64,000 nt of DNA from Mucor racemosus (GCA_027405735.1 JAPEHQ010000007.1:1885001-1949000), one strand, 5' to 3'; positions 24,987-36,885 are shown, counted from the stretch's first letter. Translations and numbers: made by a program. Notes: generated by a model from the sequence alone, not told the origin.

Positions 24987-26844
24987 TTTGAATTTGCAGA
25001 TTATATTGATTAGAATTAATAAACGTTTTACTGTATTATTATTATATGAATACTGTTCATATCAATTTACGGATTTGAGGTTGGCCCATGCTCCAAATGT
25101 TGTTGGAGAGGAAAGTCCTGTGTATTAATTTGTGTAGTTGTAGATCAGGTTATTTTTACTTACTGAAGAGCACAGTAATGAGATCCATTGAATTAGGATC
25201 ATTATAATATATCTTCAGGCCTATTGAATTTAAGGACATTCCGGACCTATACAATCAGTCCTAAAGTTTTCCTTTGTAAATATCATACAAATCCATATTG
25301 TAAGAATTTTCATGAGCTTACAAAATCTCAGAAGCAGTTGTTTGAAGACGCATTAAAAATCAGTATTCAATTTACAATATGATACATCCAATGAAAAAAT
25401 GTCTGTATATTTTATTGATATAACCTATCTAATCAACAATGTGCTCAATTTAAACAAAAAATTCGTAAATCTCCAATAAACAGAATATAAATAGTTGATT
25501 TGACTCATTCGGGCTTTGATGGTTTTTTCAAGCGCATTTCAACAATCAACGCCACTACAGCTATTTTATTACGATCATCCTTCTTCTTGCACTTCCGGTA
25601 CTTTCACATCATTTCAAAGAATACCTAATGTAAATTATTGCCATACATTATCCATTGATATTAAAATACTCGATTGCAACATGTTAATTTACATTATTCA
25701 CTTTCTTCTTGCAAAATGTAATGATGATACAGTTACATTAATTCAAGTATTTGCACCTAAAATTGAAATGACTAATAGGAAAAAGAAATATAAGCAAAAA
25801 TTTACATGAATTAGCAAAAGCTTGCCAAAAACTAGTTATTTCGCATCTTTGTTTATATATTCTTCAACACAAGGGCATTTTAGATCAACAAACAATAATC
25901 AGGCCGTACGGAGATCACATGCTTTTAGCACTGCGATTAATTCTCATTCAATATGCAGGGAATACCCAGATAATACGCAACATATTACCTTACAACGGAA
26001 TACAGTGTGGTAATACGCTCATATTGCCTTGCGGAATATGATGGTAAAACTCGCATATTACGTGTATACTCTAATGTTTTACTCAAAACTTGATATTTTC
26101 TACTGGCTCTCTATATTCTTAAATCTTTTTTTATTCGCTCTCTTTAGCCATATTACCACCGTTTACGCCGTTTCCAGCAAAAATATGCCACTACTATTGT
26201 CATTACATGAGAAAAAACATCATTCTATTTGCTAATATTCTTTTGATTTCAATGCATATTCGTTTATTACTGGTCTGTCATAAATTGTATTATCCAGATG
26301 TTATTGCTTCATTGGATGATCTACTGCTAATGTTATTCATTTATTGGGTTGATTTAACATCTATTATTATTTAGATTCTTTACTTTCATTGGGCTTATAT
26401 TGCTTGTACACTTTCTGATCATTTGATAAAAAAATTACTTTTTTTAGGTCGATACTAATGGAATAATAGAATAATAAGGTAAAAAAATTATTTGGAAAAA
26501 TATATAAAAATGTATAGCATATGTTATACTAAATTGGTACCGATTTGACTACTTCTGGATAGTATCTCAGCGAGGTGCAATATAATTACCTTTACAACAT
26601 TACAGATAATACAACTATAGAGCATATCATCAGATATAGAAGTAGTCAGACAAACCTTTAAGAGTGGAAAAACATATATGCATTACGAACGCATCACTTC
26701 AAAATAATCAAAAATAGAACTACTCTCGTACTTACTTTTTGCAGCTCTGACAAATTAAAAAGATTTAAACTAAAAGAAACGAAATTAGGTTTACAGAATT
26801 TTTTGGCTCATTTATGTTTTTTATTATCAGTTAAATATGCGATC
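24987..26844. other. Intergenic region
   Basis: No gene is supported. Open frames at 25516-25809 and 25822-26235 show no known motif. Short repeated GTAATA/TATTAC-type words cluster at 25970-26070 with no clear hairpin. Confidence 0.45.
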
Positions 26845-27002
26845 CACATTTCCAATGGTCACTCTTCCAAAAAAATGCCGAGCAATCTCCGGACGCGGCA
26901 ATCTAATAATATTTCCAAGCTGTAAATTTCTAAAAAAAAACATCACCGGACAGGCCGGATGCGGCTGTTTAAATATCTCAACAGCTGTGATGAGATACAA
27001 GT

Positions 27003-27235
27003 TGTAGGTTTTTACCTATTATTTATATTAAAATCTCATTTCAATCACATATTGAACCTGATGACATTCAAATGAAATTGAAATGGTATAAATACTTTTA
27101 TAATTCAGGACCTGATGACTCCTGACTCCCTTTTTTAACATAATAATAAAGACCCTACGTTCCCTGTGATATAATCACTTGTAGTCTTTATTTTATTGTA
27201 TTGGAAATAATTGTTATAAACATATGACTCTTACA
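27003..27235 (+). mobile_element. Solo LTR-like repeat, family C
   Basis: It starts TGTAGGTTTTTACC and ends GACTCTTACA, with an internal GGTATAAATACTTTT promoter-like box and an AATAAAGACC polyadenylation-like signal. An inverted copy lies at 31946-32173. It interrupts R1 copy 2 relative to copy 1. Confidence 0.6.
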
Positions 27236-27466
27236 GATATCAAAATTTCGGACAAAAATTAAGGCTATACAGTACTGTATAACTATAAATTTTTCAAAGG
27301 CTTACTTTATGTAAAGTATAAAGTAAAGCATACAATTAGACACTAATAACGGGGGTTAACTTGGAAAGTATACGATGGTACAACCGGATTCAAAAAAAAG
27401 TCAACAAAATCACAAACTGTAAAGGATTTAATTATAAAAGTAAAGTATGTACTATGCTATTCATTT

Positions 27467-28130
27467 TGTGAAATATATGAGGATATTTACGGAAAAAATA
27501 TAAAAAAACAATAGGAATTCGACTAGTTAACATTAGGATTCTATTATCAAGTTAAATTCTACTTGAGGACTTTTGTAGTAAATAAACGTCCTCTTTATAT
27601 AGTTCTCATCAAAGAGGTTAGGTAAACATTCCCAGGTCCGTACATAGCCAATAATACCCCTTGTCAGATATACTGTAAGTCTTAATAGTAACCAATCGGT
27701 GTATTCATAGAGTTCATGGGTCCTTGATCATAATGGTGTGATTAGATCCACATTATGTTGATTGGCCTTTAACTATAAGATGCTAAGATCGAAGCTCGGT
27801 AAAAAGTTTATTGTAATGATCTATAATTTTGGACTAACAACAAAGGTGGATAATATGCTTATAGATATTATTCTTGCTATTATAAATTTGTGATCACTGG
27901 ATTGATGAAGGTTGGTGTTCTTATTTGTAAATTAGATATTTATTAGTGAATAAATATAAGTAAAGGGAGTGGAACAAGACAGATAAATCTACAAGGGATC
28001 ATGTAATGATTTCCTTGTAGTATTTATATAAGGAATGAGGCAAGGTTTTGCATGAATGAAACTGAAATGTTTAACTCATTACATTTATATTAGTATGAAT
28101 TAGCATATAGTATATTATTTAGTAGTGTAA
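27467..28130 (+). mobile_element. Family D LTR-like element, interrupted by family E
   Basis: It begins TGTGAAATATATGAGG and matches 36886-37210 over several hundred bases (shared ACAATAGGAATTCGACTAG, TACTTGAGG, GTTCATGGGTCC). The solo LTR of family E is inserted at 27812-28083. The right end, just before R1 resumes at 28143, is not resolved. Confidence 0.55.
27812..28083 (+). mobile_element. Solo LTR, family E, 272 bp, TSD TTTAT
   Basis: TG...CA ends (TGTAATGATC ... AACTCATTACA) are flanked by a perfect 5-bp duplication TTTAT (27807-27811 and 28084-28088). An inverted copy with its own duplication lies at 37783-38062. Confidence 0.85.
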
Positions 28131-29553
28131 CGTCTCACTAAGGCCGACCTATGCTGCACAAGATGATTTCGTTGTGCCCAGGTGGGCTGTATACTATAGC
28201 CTGTGCTTCTGTGCCCCCTGATTATGGCTAAAAAAATAACAAGATGCACATGGGCGCAACAAAAGAAACCCCCACGAGCACAACGCTAAGCCTGTATGTG
28301 CAGAATTATACAGTATCTGTTCATGTGCATGACATTAATCCTATGTGTGCATAATAGTAGAATTGCCCATAAGCATATCATTATCCCTATTTGTGCATAA
28401 TAATAAAATCTGACCATGAGCATAATGAGCTGATCGTATGGGCACAAATTGGTTTGCACATAAGCATCGTGCCGTTCTCAAAATTCCATTGCATTTTTTT
28501 ACTGGAATGGGGTTTTAAATTACATTTGTTTTTATTAATATAGATTAGTATAGACAATACAATTCAATATGTGGTTGATGTAGAGCAATGCATGCAAGAG
28601 CCTATATATTTACGATTATCATCATTTGTAAATAATGTTTATAACTATAATGTTTACAGCAACAATGGTTTTTGCTCGAGAATAAACTTAAATAACACTT
28701 GCTGCTTAAATTTATATGCAAGCCAAATCTAAGATTATAGATGTTACTTTATAACTGATAAAATTTAAATAAATTAACCTTCTTTAAACTTAATATTTTA
28801 GTTTTTTATAATTGTAAGCTGTTGTAAAAAGATTTGCTTTCAAGTATAACTACGATCAAAACTATGGTTATTATACAAGACATTAGATTATTCTTTTTTT
28901 GGCTTACATATCATCTGAAATTTTATCAGTTTTCTGGAACATTTTGTGGGTTTACAGCCAGTTCTAGCTTTTTGTTGAGTAGATATAAATATTATTATTG
29001 CCTTCGATTTGATCTGGTAATCAAGGAGTACGTCCAACAGTACAGTAGTAAATAGTAATATTAATTTGATCTTAAAATGCGGTTAAATGAAAATACCAAT
29101 CTCTAATATAGACTGCTACCTACATTAAAAACATTAGGCCCCTATGTTAGCATGCGTATTCAAATAAAAAAAACGAATACCAGCTTAATAGTCTGATATG
29201 CCTTATCAAACGGTGAATATATCTTGGAATATGAAAACAAAAAGAGAGAAACAACACACGTAGAAAAGGATTTTCAAGATTTTACATTATTTAGAGCAAT
29301 GAAAACCCTGCTAAATTGCTCATTTTAGCCAATGCAAAAGCAGCATTACAGTGCATCAACACATAAACTAAACAAAATAGGCAATATCTGTTATCATAGA
29401 AACATGCATTTTCTACCAGAAAAACCGGCTGTCATATCATAGATTCATTAAAAAATTGCAAAAGCGAGCTTGTAGAGCGGCGCCGTAATTGAGCCTACTG
29501 TAGCAAGATTGAACGACTAAGTCTCTTATACTATGGTATGTTATCTAAGTTTT

Positions 29554-30256
29554 TGTTGTATGCCACCAAATACCACCCTTTATCACATTCTACAGTATCA
29601 ACACACCTTACAATTTATTGACTACTACGACATGTATTGAAGTGCAAAGTCTTGATATCGGATATAAGAAACTCCTAGCTTACACTATGAACAAAAAATT
29701 GCTTAATTCTCTTAATTATGCCACATTAAGGAAAATAAGACAAAAGTTAAAAAAAATAAGCAGTGAAAATTTTCTTATTTTCCTTAATGTGGCACAATTA
29801 AGAGAATTAAGAGAATTAAGAGATTTTTTGTTCATAGTGTTACTAAGTTTGTATTGAGTAATTACCAATAACGCTTGGATCTCAATTATGACAACATACT
29901 ATTTCATCCCAGCGGTTAATCAATCAAGTAGCTATCAAATCAATATCCAAGCACATTTAGCGCAGCATTCAAACAAGGTAACTCACAAGCTCTGCAAGCA
30001 CAGTTAAATTATGGTTGATCCTTCACCATTTCAATCCATAAATTACTATCAAACATATCTAATGGTTCAACAGTAGTGCCTTAGATTACATCTCAGAATC
30101 TCAATGTCAAATCAATATAAAAGGCCATACTTTTATATCTAAATAAACAATATCTTGTTATTATTATTATACAGTTAAAGAACTGATTCAGTATTCATTC
30201 TCTTTTAATTGGATTCTTTTTTAAGTATTATTTATCAAACCTGAAAATATACGACA
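29554..30256 (-). mobile_element. Solo LTR, family B, inverted, TSD GTTTT, with nested MITE
   Basis: This is the reverse complement of the LTR at 10935-11463, starting TGTTGTATGCCACC and ending CCTGAAAATATACGACA. The duplication GTTTT lies at 29549-29553 and 30257-30261. R1 copies 1 and 3 are uninterrupted at this point. It contains the 157-bp element at 29683-29839. Confidence 0.85.
29683..29839. mobile_element. 157-bp foldback MITE, TSD TTA
   Basis: The ends are inverted repeats of about 55-60 bp: it opens CACTATGAACAAAAAAT and closes with GTTCATAGTG, with a matching AAGGAAAATAAGA core on each arm. TTA flanks both sides (29680-29682, 29840-29842), and the other family B LTRs lack the insert. 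A 3-bp TTA duplication suggests a PIF/Harbinger-like mobilising enzyme; TA with a Tc1/mariner enzyme is the alternative. Confidence 0.7.
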
Positions 30257-30965
30257 GTTTTAAATAAAAAAGCATTTTTTTAAAAAAACTTTTCTTATAT
30301 TTAATCATGTACAGTCTGAAAATTCAGTTTTTTTAGCGGACATTTTTGGGGCTCATTTTATCCTTACCAACACTCATGATTTAGATCAAAAAACAGAAAA
30401 ATCAAATTTTGATACCAAAAACAACGTTTAAATATACTACAATGTGAGAGAAAATTGTAGCCATAGCTAATACACATTTTATAAAAGCTTAACATTGAAT
30501 GTTAAGTAATGAAATTTAGCATTTTTGGCCCAAAAACGGTTTTTTGATTAAAGAATTTTCATGTAATATTTTGCAATAGAAAAGTTTATTATTTTTTATT
30601 GAACAAATAGAGCGCTAAATTCTGCATATGTGTGTATTTTTGTTTTTATAATTGGTAGTATAATTAACTCTAGATTTGCAAAACCAAAAAAAAAAAAATT
30701 GAAAAATGTCAAAATTGATGATCTGGACAAAAATAATTTTCTAAATTAATATTCCGTTTACAAGCCTTGCAAGTCTTAAAAATAAGTGATTTTATAATAC
30801 TTGAGACCTTTTTTAAGACTTTACGATGCTGTACCCACTTGATCCAAGCTTGTTACTGTAAATCTTTATAGATGTTAGTATTGTGTGGTAGTTTATTTGA
30901 TGATAATATAGTATTACTTTATAATTATTGCGCTAGAGGTAATTTACGTTGAGCTTTAATCTTAC

Positions 30966-31245
30966 GTTTCCAAGATCATAAACATAAACATAAACATAAA
31001 CATAAACATTAACATGGCCATTACTGAAACCGATTGCCGTCTTTTTTTCCTCTTTGTCCCAAGCCAATTTATTCAATGCTTTGCTAGAACCAACTTAAGT
31101 GCTTACAAATGGTTCCTTGGTATTTTCATTCAAATTCCATAAACTAAATTGGCTGGCCCATCTACAGTAGTAGCATCAAACGTATCATCAGCCCGCCTAA
31201 TGATAAATGTCAATCTAAAATCAGAAACATCTCATTGTCATTGCT
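30966..31245 (-). pseudogene. Dynein intermediate chain 3' fragment (in R1 copy 2)
   Basis: Same captured WD40 fragment as at 12734-12989, further decayed. The tryptophan codon that is TGA in copy 1 is still TGG here, while the TAA after the FVST position is shared. The final strand is disrupted by a local expansion of the hexamer ATAAAC (about 30974-31005). Confidence 0.65.
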
Positions 31246-31479
31246 ATAAGCTATGAAAAGGTTGATTTTTAATAATACAACAATTAAATAAATGACAAAA
31301 TGATACTAATCGCATATGGTGAGTATTCAACATCTAGTGGAGTTTAATGAAGAATGCTTTTGAACCCTTTTGAAAATCCTGAAGCAAACACAACATCCTG
31401 GTCCTGTAATTTCTATCCATCAAAATGTCGCAATTTTCATCACACAATGAATGCACCTTTTATCAATCTTGACCTCGTT

Positions 31480-32390
31480 GTACATTGAGTATCCGTTTTT
31501 TACCAGTTATATTTTCTCTGATTCATTAATGTTCGGTCATATTAAACGATAGTGTATTAAATTACAATTTACTAGTATACTGTTGGTAGTTTTTTGTTAT
31601 TATTATTATTAACATTGATTATAATAATAATCATTAAACTAATTGACAACTGTATATTATATTACTGTTTCGCATTGTTAGATAAAGATTATACAATTGA
31701 TATCTGCATCTAGCACCAGTGGATTGGAAAGTTGGTGTCTGTCTTCAGTTTGATGAATAATGCGTACTTTCATTTTCCAGTATAATTCTAGGTGATTCTA
31801 CTCCTAAAAACTGAATTTCCAAATGCAACTGCATCTTTTAAATACCACTTGAGTTCCTGTGTGTTGTAGCTCATGTTATACTAACTTCCATTTTGGCAAA
31901 GATTGCTTTAAATTTATCAATATTCAATTTTTGTGCTATTAAACATGAGAGTTGTATGTAGATAACGATTATTTCCAATGCAAATAAAATAAATACTACA
32001 AGCGATTATATCACGGAGAACGTAGGGTCTTTATTATTAAGTTAAAAAAGGAAGCCAGGAGCCATCAGGTCCTGGATTCTAAAAGTATTTATACCATTTC
32101 AATTCCATTTGGATGTCAGGTTTAATATGGGATTGAAATGAGATTTAACATAAATAATAGGCAAAAGCCTACAGTACAGCTTAATATTAATGTACTAACA
32201 TTGAGTTTTGTTTATATCTCCATCAAAAATACGCATTTTTTTCAGATGAAGTCTGCTACCAATTTCTGAAAAGCTCTACTATCATTTCCAAAAAAAATGA
32301 CCTTATTTGCTACATTTCCCAAAATAGTGAAAGTTAATATCTTCACCATTACTATTTATTAAAAATAACACTTGAAAAATCTGTCATAAT
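31480..32390. other. Repeat-flanked intergenic DNA
   Basis: No gene. It contains the inverted family C LTR (31946-32173) and, at 32346-32385, a copy of the last ~35 bases of the outer LTR that begins at 32391. Confidence 0.5.
31946..32173 (-). mobile_element. Solo LTR-like repeat, family C, inverted
   Basis: Reverse complement of 27003-27235, with the same TATA-like and AATAAAGACC elements on the minus strand. No clear target duplication. Confidence 0.6.
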
Positions 32391-32680
32391 TGTTATACAG
32401 TATACCTATAGCCGAAGGTTATGAGGTATTTTAGTTATGTTTTATATGTTTAGTCTGTAAGGGACAACTATTAATAAATGTAGTAGTAATAGATTTATAT
32501 TAGGAAGAAGTTACGTTTATTATTGAAGTATATAACATGAGCTTATATACTCATAACTAGTAATGACTAAATACCGAACAGATCTATCGAACCGAACAAA
32601 CCGGAATGCACGTGATATGTATCGCGTGAGCTTAACATATTTATCATTACTATTTATTAAAAATGACACTTGACAAATCA
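32391..32680. mobile_element. Outer LTR, left copy (290 bp)
   Basis: It begins TGTTATACAG and ends ACTTGACAAATCA. It is repeated in the same orientation at 36152-36439. It is followed without any gap by the left LTR of the inner element. Confidence 0.75.
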
Positions 32681-33189
32681 TGATACTCTGTGGTGCTTGT
32701 TTTATGAAATAACTTGCTGTTTTGTTGGATTATTCTTGCAGTAATATAACGATCCCGAGACAAAATCAGATATATTAAGCGTTTTGAGCGATAATTGTTT
32801 GAATTACTAGCTTGATATAGAATCTCAGCGATTAAATGACAATTCAGTAAAGGTTCCAAAAATATTTCAAACGTAAGAAAGCTCGATTTACTAATGATTT
32901 GGATAATGTAATTGTTATACACTAAATGCAATGATAGACATTCCAATTCAACTTCAGTTCAGGTACCAATTGTTTGGCTTTTTATTGGCTTATAAATTCA
33001 AATACCAAAATTATGATTCAGCATCACAAAATAAAATTACAATCGTAACATGCCACCCTCCTCAAAATGCTAATCTAATTTCCTATGGTCTTCTTGCCTC
33101 TTTTCTTTCTAACCAAGACGAAAATAATCCTTCTTTCTTTTTTTGCTGTACATCTGGAATTATGCTTTTCCTTGACTCGAATGGTATTA

Positions 33190-33410
33190 ATTAATCACCA
33201 TTAACCGCTCCCTCTAGACGCCTTGAGTTGGAACCCGAAAGATGATACGTGCCTGATTCATTTGTGCGAACTACCGTCATCGGACCAATCCACTTGTCAG
33301 CGAATTTGTTTTCTGGATATTGATCTTTCATTAATACTTGCTCTCCAATCTTGTATTACCTTCTAAATTTAACAGTATTGTCATATCTTTCCTTCATTGA
33401 AAACTTCTCT
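33190..33410 (-). pseudogene. Integrase C-terminal (GPY/F) remnant
   Basis: The minus-strand reading contains MKERYDNTVKF, YKIGEQVLMKDQYPE, FADKWIGPMTVVRTN and GTYHLS, the order expected for the GPY/F module at the end of Ty3/Gypsy integrases. A TAA interrupts it after the KFRR segment. The preceding frame (33381-33695) is shifted relative to it and holds only linker-like sequence. This is a dead remnant. Confidence 0.7.
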
Positions 33411-33859
33411 TGCTTTTCTTCTATACTCTTTGATTGCTGCTCTTCTACTTAGATTTTCATTATCTTGTAATGTTGTTTTTTGTTGATCTTGGCGAGTAAT
33501 TAGAGTTTTAAGCGACTGTGAAGGACCAGGATCTTCTCGTTCCTTTCCTTTTTTGCATCGGTGATTGATGCCATCATCTGAAGCACCTCTAGTTATCTTC
33601 ACGGCGTTGATATCTACTTCAGCGTTTCTGTCGTCCATGAAGTTAGTATTATATGTTTTTCTTTTTATTTTCTTTTCCCATAACTTCCCCCACATCCCTA
33701 ATCTCTATCATATTTATATTATTTGAGTTGTCTTCTTTTAATTGAGATTGAACACCATTAGCAACTCCTTCTATTGGTGTCCCATGTCTTTTCCCGCCTC
33801 ATTATTCTCATTGTTGCCACTTTGATTAGTATTACCATGAGGTTGTCCCACAATCTCAC

Positions 33860-34870
33860 TACCATTATTACCACTAAAGCCATTTTGCTGTCTTCTTCTT
33901 GGTGGATAAGGACAATTACGAACCATATGTCCTGGTTCACCGCAATTAAAACAAGCATCATTGAATGATCTTTGCCCCCTATGTTTCTTTAATAATTGTT
34001 ACCACCAAAATTTTCATACCCATTTTTATTGCTTCCGCCTTGTAACACCATGTTATGTTGTGCAATTATTGATTACTGTTGCTGAATCAATTTTTTTTGT
34101 TCAACTGTGCTGATTTTCAGAGCTCTCATCTCATTAACTAAATCAGACAAAACAGAGTTCATTGAAGATGCTTCACTAATGCTGTTTTTGACTGTACTGT
34201 TGATATTGCTATCCAATTCAAAGGCTACATTCTTCTTCTGCAAGCCATACATGTCCATCTTTTTCTTATTATTATACTTCGCCAATAACAATTCCTGTTC
34301 AATAGCTTCATCTACCAAATCTTCAAATGAGATTTCCTTTCTATTAGAAAGGACCTTTTCCATCTCATAACCAAGACCTGGAAGAACAGAAGCAACAAAA
34401 ATAGCTTTCTTTGTCCCTTCATCAGTAACACCTGCAGCTCTAAACAGTTGTCTCAATCTGTTGCTTATTCCCTCCACATCTTCATCTTGTCTTTGTTGTA
34501 CTGTTTTAAGTTCTTTCCATGCCTTTTCATAAATGACCTTCATAAACTTCTTTTTAAACAGGTCCTCAAACTGAGTAAACGTCTCCACACCTTCTTAAAT
34601 TGAGAACCACCAGTCTAAAGCTCTATCTTTGAGGTAATTGCTTCCAATTGCCATGAATGTTTCGATATCTTCCACTTTGTTCACTTTGTTCACTTTCAAA
34701 ATCTGTTTCAATTTGGTTAACCAACGTTCAGCTTCCTTGGAATTTTTTCCATCAAAATTGCTAGGACTTGATGACTTGAAACAAATCTCATTCTGTTGCT
34801 GGGAAGCATGTTGTTGATGGCTCCGCTCTTGCTTGATATCTATTAAGTCTCTTTTCTTGAAGAAAAAGCC
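33860..34870 (-). pseudogene. Ty3/Gypsy gag remnant with CCHC knuckle
   Basis: The longest intact piece, 34073-34588, reads as a retrotransposon gag (ETFTQFEDLFKKKFMKV, QRQDEDVEGISNRLRQLF). The upstream part in the same frame (SNFDGKNSKEAERWLTKLK, DRALDWWFSI) is cut off by a stop codon at the WWFSI segment. Downstream, in another frame, lies a zinc knuckle CFNCGEPGHMVRNC. At least one nonsense and one frameshift change separate the parts, so gag is not functional. Confidence 0.8.
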
Positions 34871-35793
34871 TGATCTTTCCTATATATAAAAAAATGCCTT
34901 TGCAATAATATTTGGGTAGCACTAGCTAAAATGTAATAAAATATGTGTATCTGTGATAGATATCACAAGAGAATAAAATAAGGTAAAAAAATAAGATTGT
35001 ACCAATAGTACAAAGTTAATAAAAAATAAAATTCGTGTATCAGTTACTTTAGATACTATCTAATTTTCAGAGAGCAAAGGTAATCTCAAGACTTGATTCT
35101 ACCAAATGCTGTAAACAAAAACTAAACTTTGCAATGTATCAATTACTTTAGATATGCCCAGAATACAAAATAAAAATAATAATAAAAAAATGACTATGTA
35201 CCAGTTCCTTTAGGTACAATAAAAATAAAAAATGCCAATTGTATACCAATTGGTTAAATATAACAAAATAAACTTTAACTAAACTACTACTATGATGTTC
35301 CTTTAACACAGTGATTTCCTCCTAAAAATTCAAGAATGGCACGGCAGTGTATTGATTTGTTAATAACTTCTATCAGTTATTGATTAAAAACAAAATAAAT
35401 GTCTCGGCGAGACCTCCTATTGATAATCTGCGGTGCTTGTTTTATGAAATAACTTACTGTTTTGTTGGATTATTCTTGCAGTAATATAACGATCCCGAGA
35501 CAAAATCAGATATATTAAGTAGTGTTTTAAGCGATAATTGTTTGAATTACTAGCTTGATATAGAATCTCAGCGATTAAATGACAATTCAGTAAAGGTTCC
35601 AAAAATATTTCAAACGTAAGAAAGCTCGATTTATTAATGATTTGGATAATGTAATTGTTATACACTAAATGCAATGATAGACATTCCAATTCAACTTCAG
35701 TTCAGGTACCAATTGTTTGGCTTTTTATTGGCTTATAAATTTAAATACCAAAATTATAATTTAGCATTACAAAATAAAATTACAATTGTAACA

Positions 35794-36000
35794 ATCTGTC
35801 AGTATCAGTGTTGATACAAGTAATGATCCTGATCTGCAGGATATCATTAAGATGTTGAACTCCAACCGAAATAAGAAACGGAAGTTTAAACCTAAAATAC
35901 CAGCAACTAGAAATATCAAACAAAGATTAAATATGATTACACAAAGTATATTGAATATCTTGACGGTACAACCTTATTAATAATAAAGACCTTTTTATCT
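35794..36000 (+). pseudogene. Coding relic of the outer element
   Basis: Between the inner element and the right outer LTR, a plus-strand frame runs about 62 codons to a stop cluster near 35979. It contains SVDTSNDPDLQDIIKML and a basic KKRKFKPKIP segment. It has no start codon and no family I recognise. Its position suggests the 3' end of the outer element's open reading frame. Confidence 0.4.
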
Positions 36001-36100
36001 ATCTAAACTACAATACTATAATATATACTGTATTTACTACATACTATCTTATTAGTATAATATTATTATTGTTATTGCTATTATTATTGATCAGACTCAC

Positions 36101-36135
36101 CAGATACAAATACTAAATCTATATATTTGTATCTG
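36101..36135. other. Perfect 12-bp dyad next to outer LTR
   Basis: CAGATACAAATA and TATTTGTATCTG are separated by 11 bases, forming a strong hairpin 17 bp before the right outer LTR. It may be a retroelement priming or termination structure. Confidence 0.4.
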
Positions 36136-36151
36136 ACAAATCTGGCATAGC

Positions 36152-36439
36152 TGTTATATACCTATAGCCGAAGGCTATTATTAGGTATTTCAGTTATGTT
36201 TTATATGTTTAGTCTGTAAGGAACAACTATTAATAAATATAGTATTAATAGATTTATATTAGAAAGAAGTTAAGTTTATTATTGATGTATATAACATGAG
36301 CTTATATACTCATAACTAGTAATGACTAAATACCGAACAGATCTATCGAACCGAACAGGTCGGAATGCACGTGATATATATCACGTGAGCTTAATATATT
36401 TACCATTACTATTTATTAAAAATAACACTTGACAAATCA
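36152..36439. mobile_element. Outer LTR, right copy (288 bp), adjacent to tRNA
   Basis: Same orientation and about 95 percent like 32391-32680. It ends ...TTGACAAATCA, five bases before the tRNA gene. It contains a perfect 20-bp palindrome at 36368-36387 with two CACGTG E-boxes, and a GCCGAAGGC mini-dyad near its left end. Confidence 0.75.
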
Positions 36440-36444
36440 TTCAA

Positions 36445-36515
36445 GCGCGGTTGGTTAAGTGGTATAATCTTCGCCTGCCACGCGAAGGGCCGGGGTTCGA
36501 TTCCCCGACCGCGCA
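36445..36515 (+). tRNA. tRNA-Gly (GCC)
   Basis: A full cloverleaf can be drawn. The acceptor stem GCGCGGT/ACCGCGC is perfect; the anticodon stem TTCGC/GCGAA carries loop CTGCCAC with anticodon GCC; the T arm is CGGGG-TTCGATT-CCCCG; discriminator A. Internal B-box GGTTCGATTCC is present and a T5 terminator follows at once. There is no intron. An LTR ends five bases upstream. Confidence 0.96.
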
Positions 36516-36885
36516 TTTTTGTTTTTTGTCACTTATGTGGTGTATGTAGATGTTTTGAATGGGATGTTGTAACTCCCCTTTTTTTTCTTAAAATGAATTA
36601 TTATCTGTCAAAAATAAACAAACAATCTTGATCCCCAAAAATTATATTATACTTCCAGATTCTAGTTCAGAAGTAACTTGCCACATATTAATCGCACTTG
36701 ATACATAGTAAGTATTGACCAAAGTAATAGTCAACTACAATTAGTAATGCCAACAACGTCCATCTCTTAGTACTTCTTTATATCTTTATTTTAATAACCC
36801 CAATCTATCAGAATTACAACATTTCATATATAGATGATTTTTTACAGATCTAGCAAGTCCTATCTGTTCAGTAACTGGTTCCTGT

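Larger units (their letters stand above)
26845..31479 (+). repeat. R1 repeat family, copy 2, with nested insertions
   Basis: Same order as copy 1: CTCCGGA/GCGGC segments (26850-26990), the GGATTCAAAAAAA block (27385), the GCCGACC block (28143), the conserved non-coding block (about 30310-30770) and the dynein fragment. It ends at CTTGACCTCGTT, as copy 1 does. It is interrupted by LTR family C (27003-27235), a family D LTR segment (about 27467-28130) with a nested family E LTR, and the inverted family B LTR (29554-30256). Confidence 0.75.
32681..35793 (-). mobile_element. Decayed Ty3/Gypsy-type LTR retrotransposon
   Basis: Direct LTRs lie at 32681-33050 (370 bp) and 35421-35793 (373 bp), both with TGATA... 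and ...GTAACA ends. All internal coding relics read on the minus strand: gag (34870-34073), a CCHC zinc knuckle near 33930, and the C-terminal GPY/F module of integrase (about 33400-33190). Protease, reverse transcriptase, RNase H and the integrase core are missing, so this is a non-autonomous internal-deletion derivative. No matching target duplication is visible. Confidence 0.8.

Noticed and set aside
29618..29857. 79-codon open frame
   Set aside because: It runs across an LTR and a nested MITE and has no protein-like conservation.
32650..32946. 98-codon minus frame, with a near copy at 35417-35689
   Set aside because: Both lie within the LTRs of the inner retroelement; the similarity is LTR identity.
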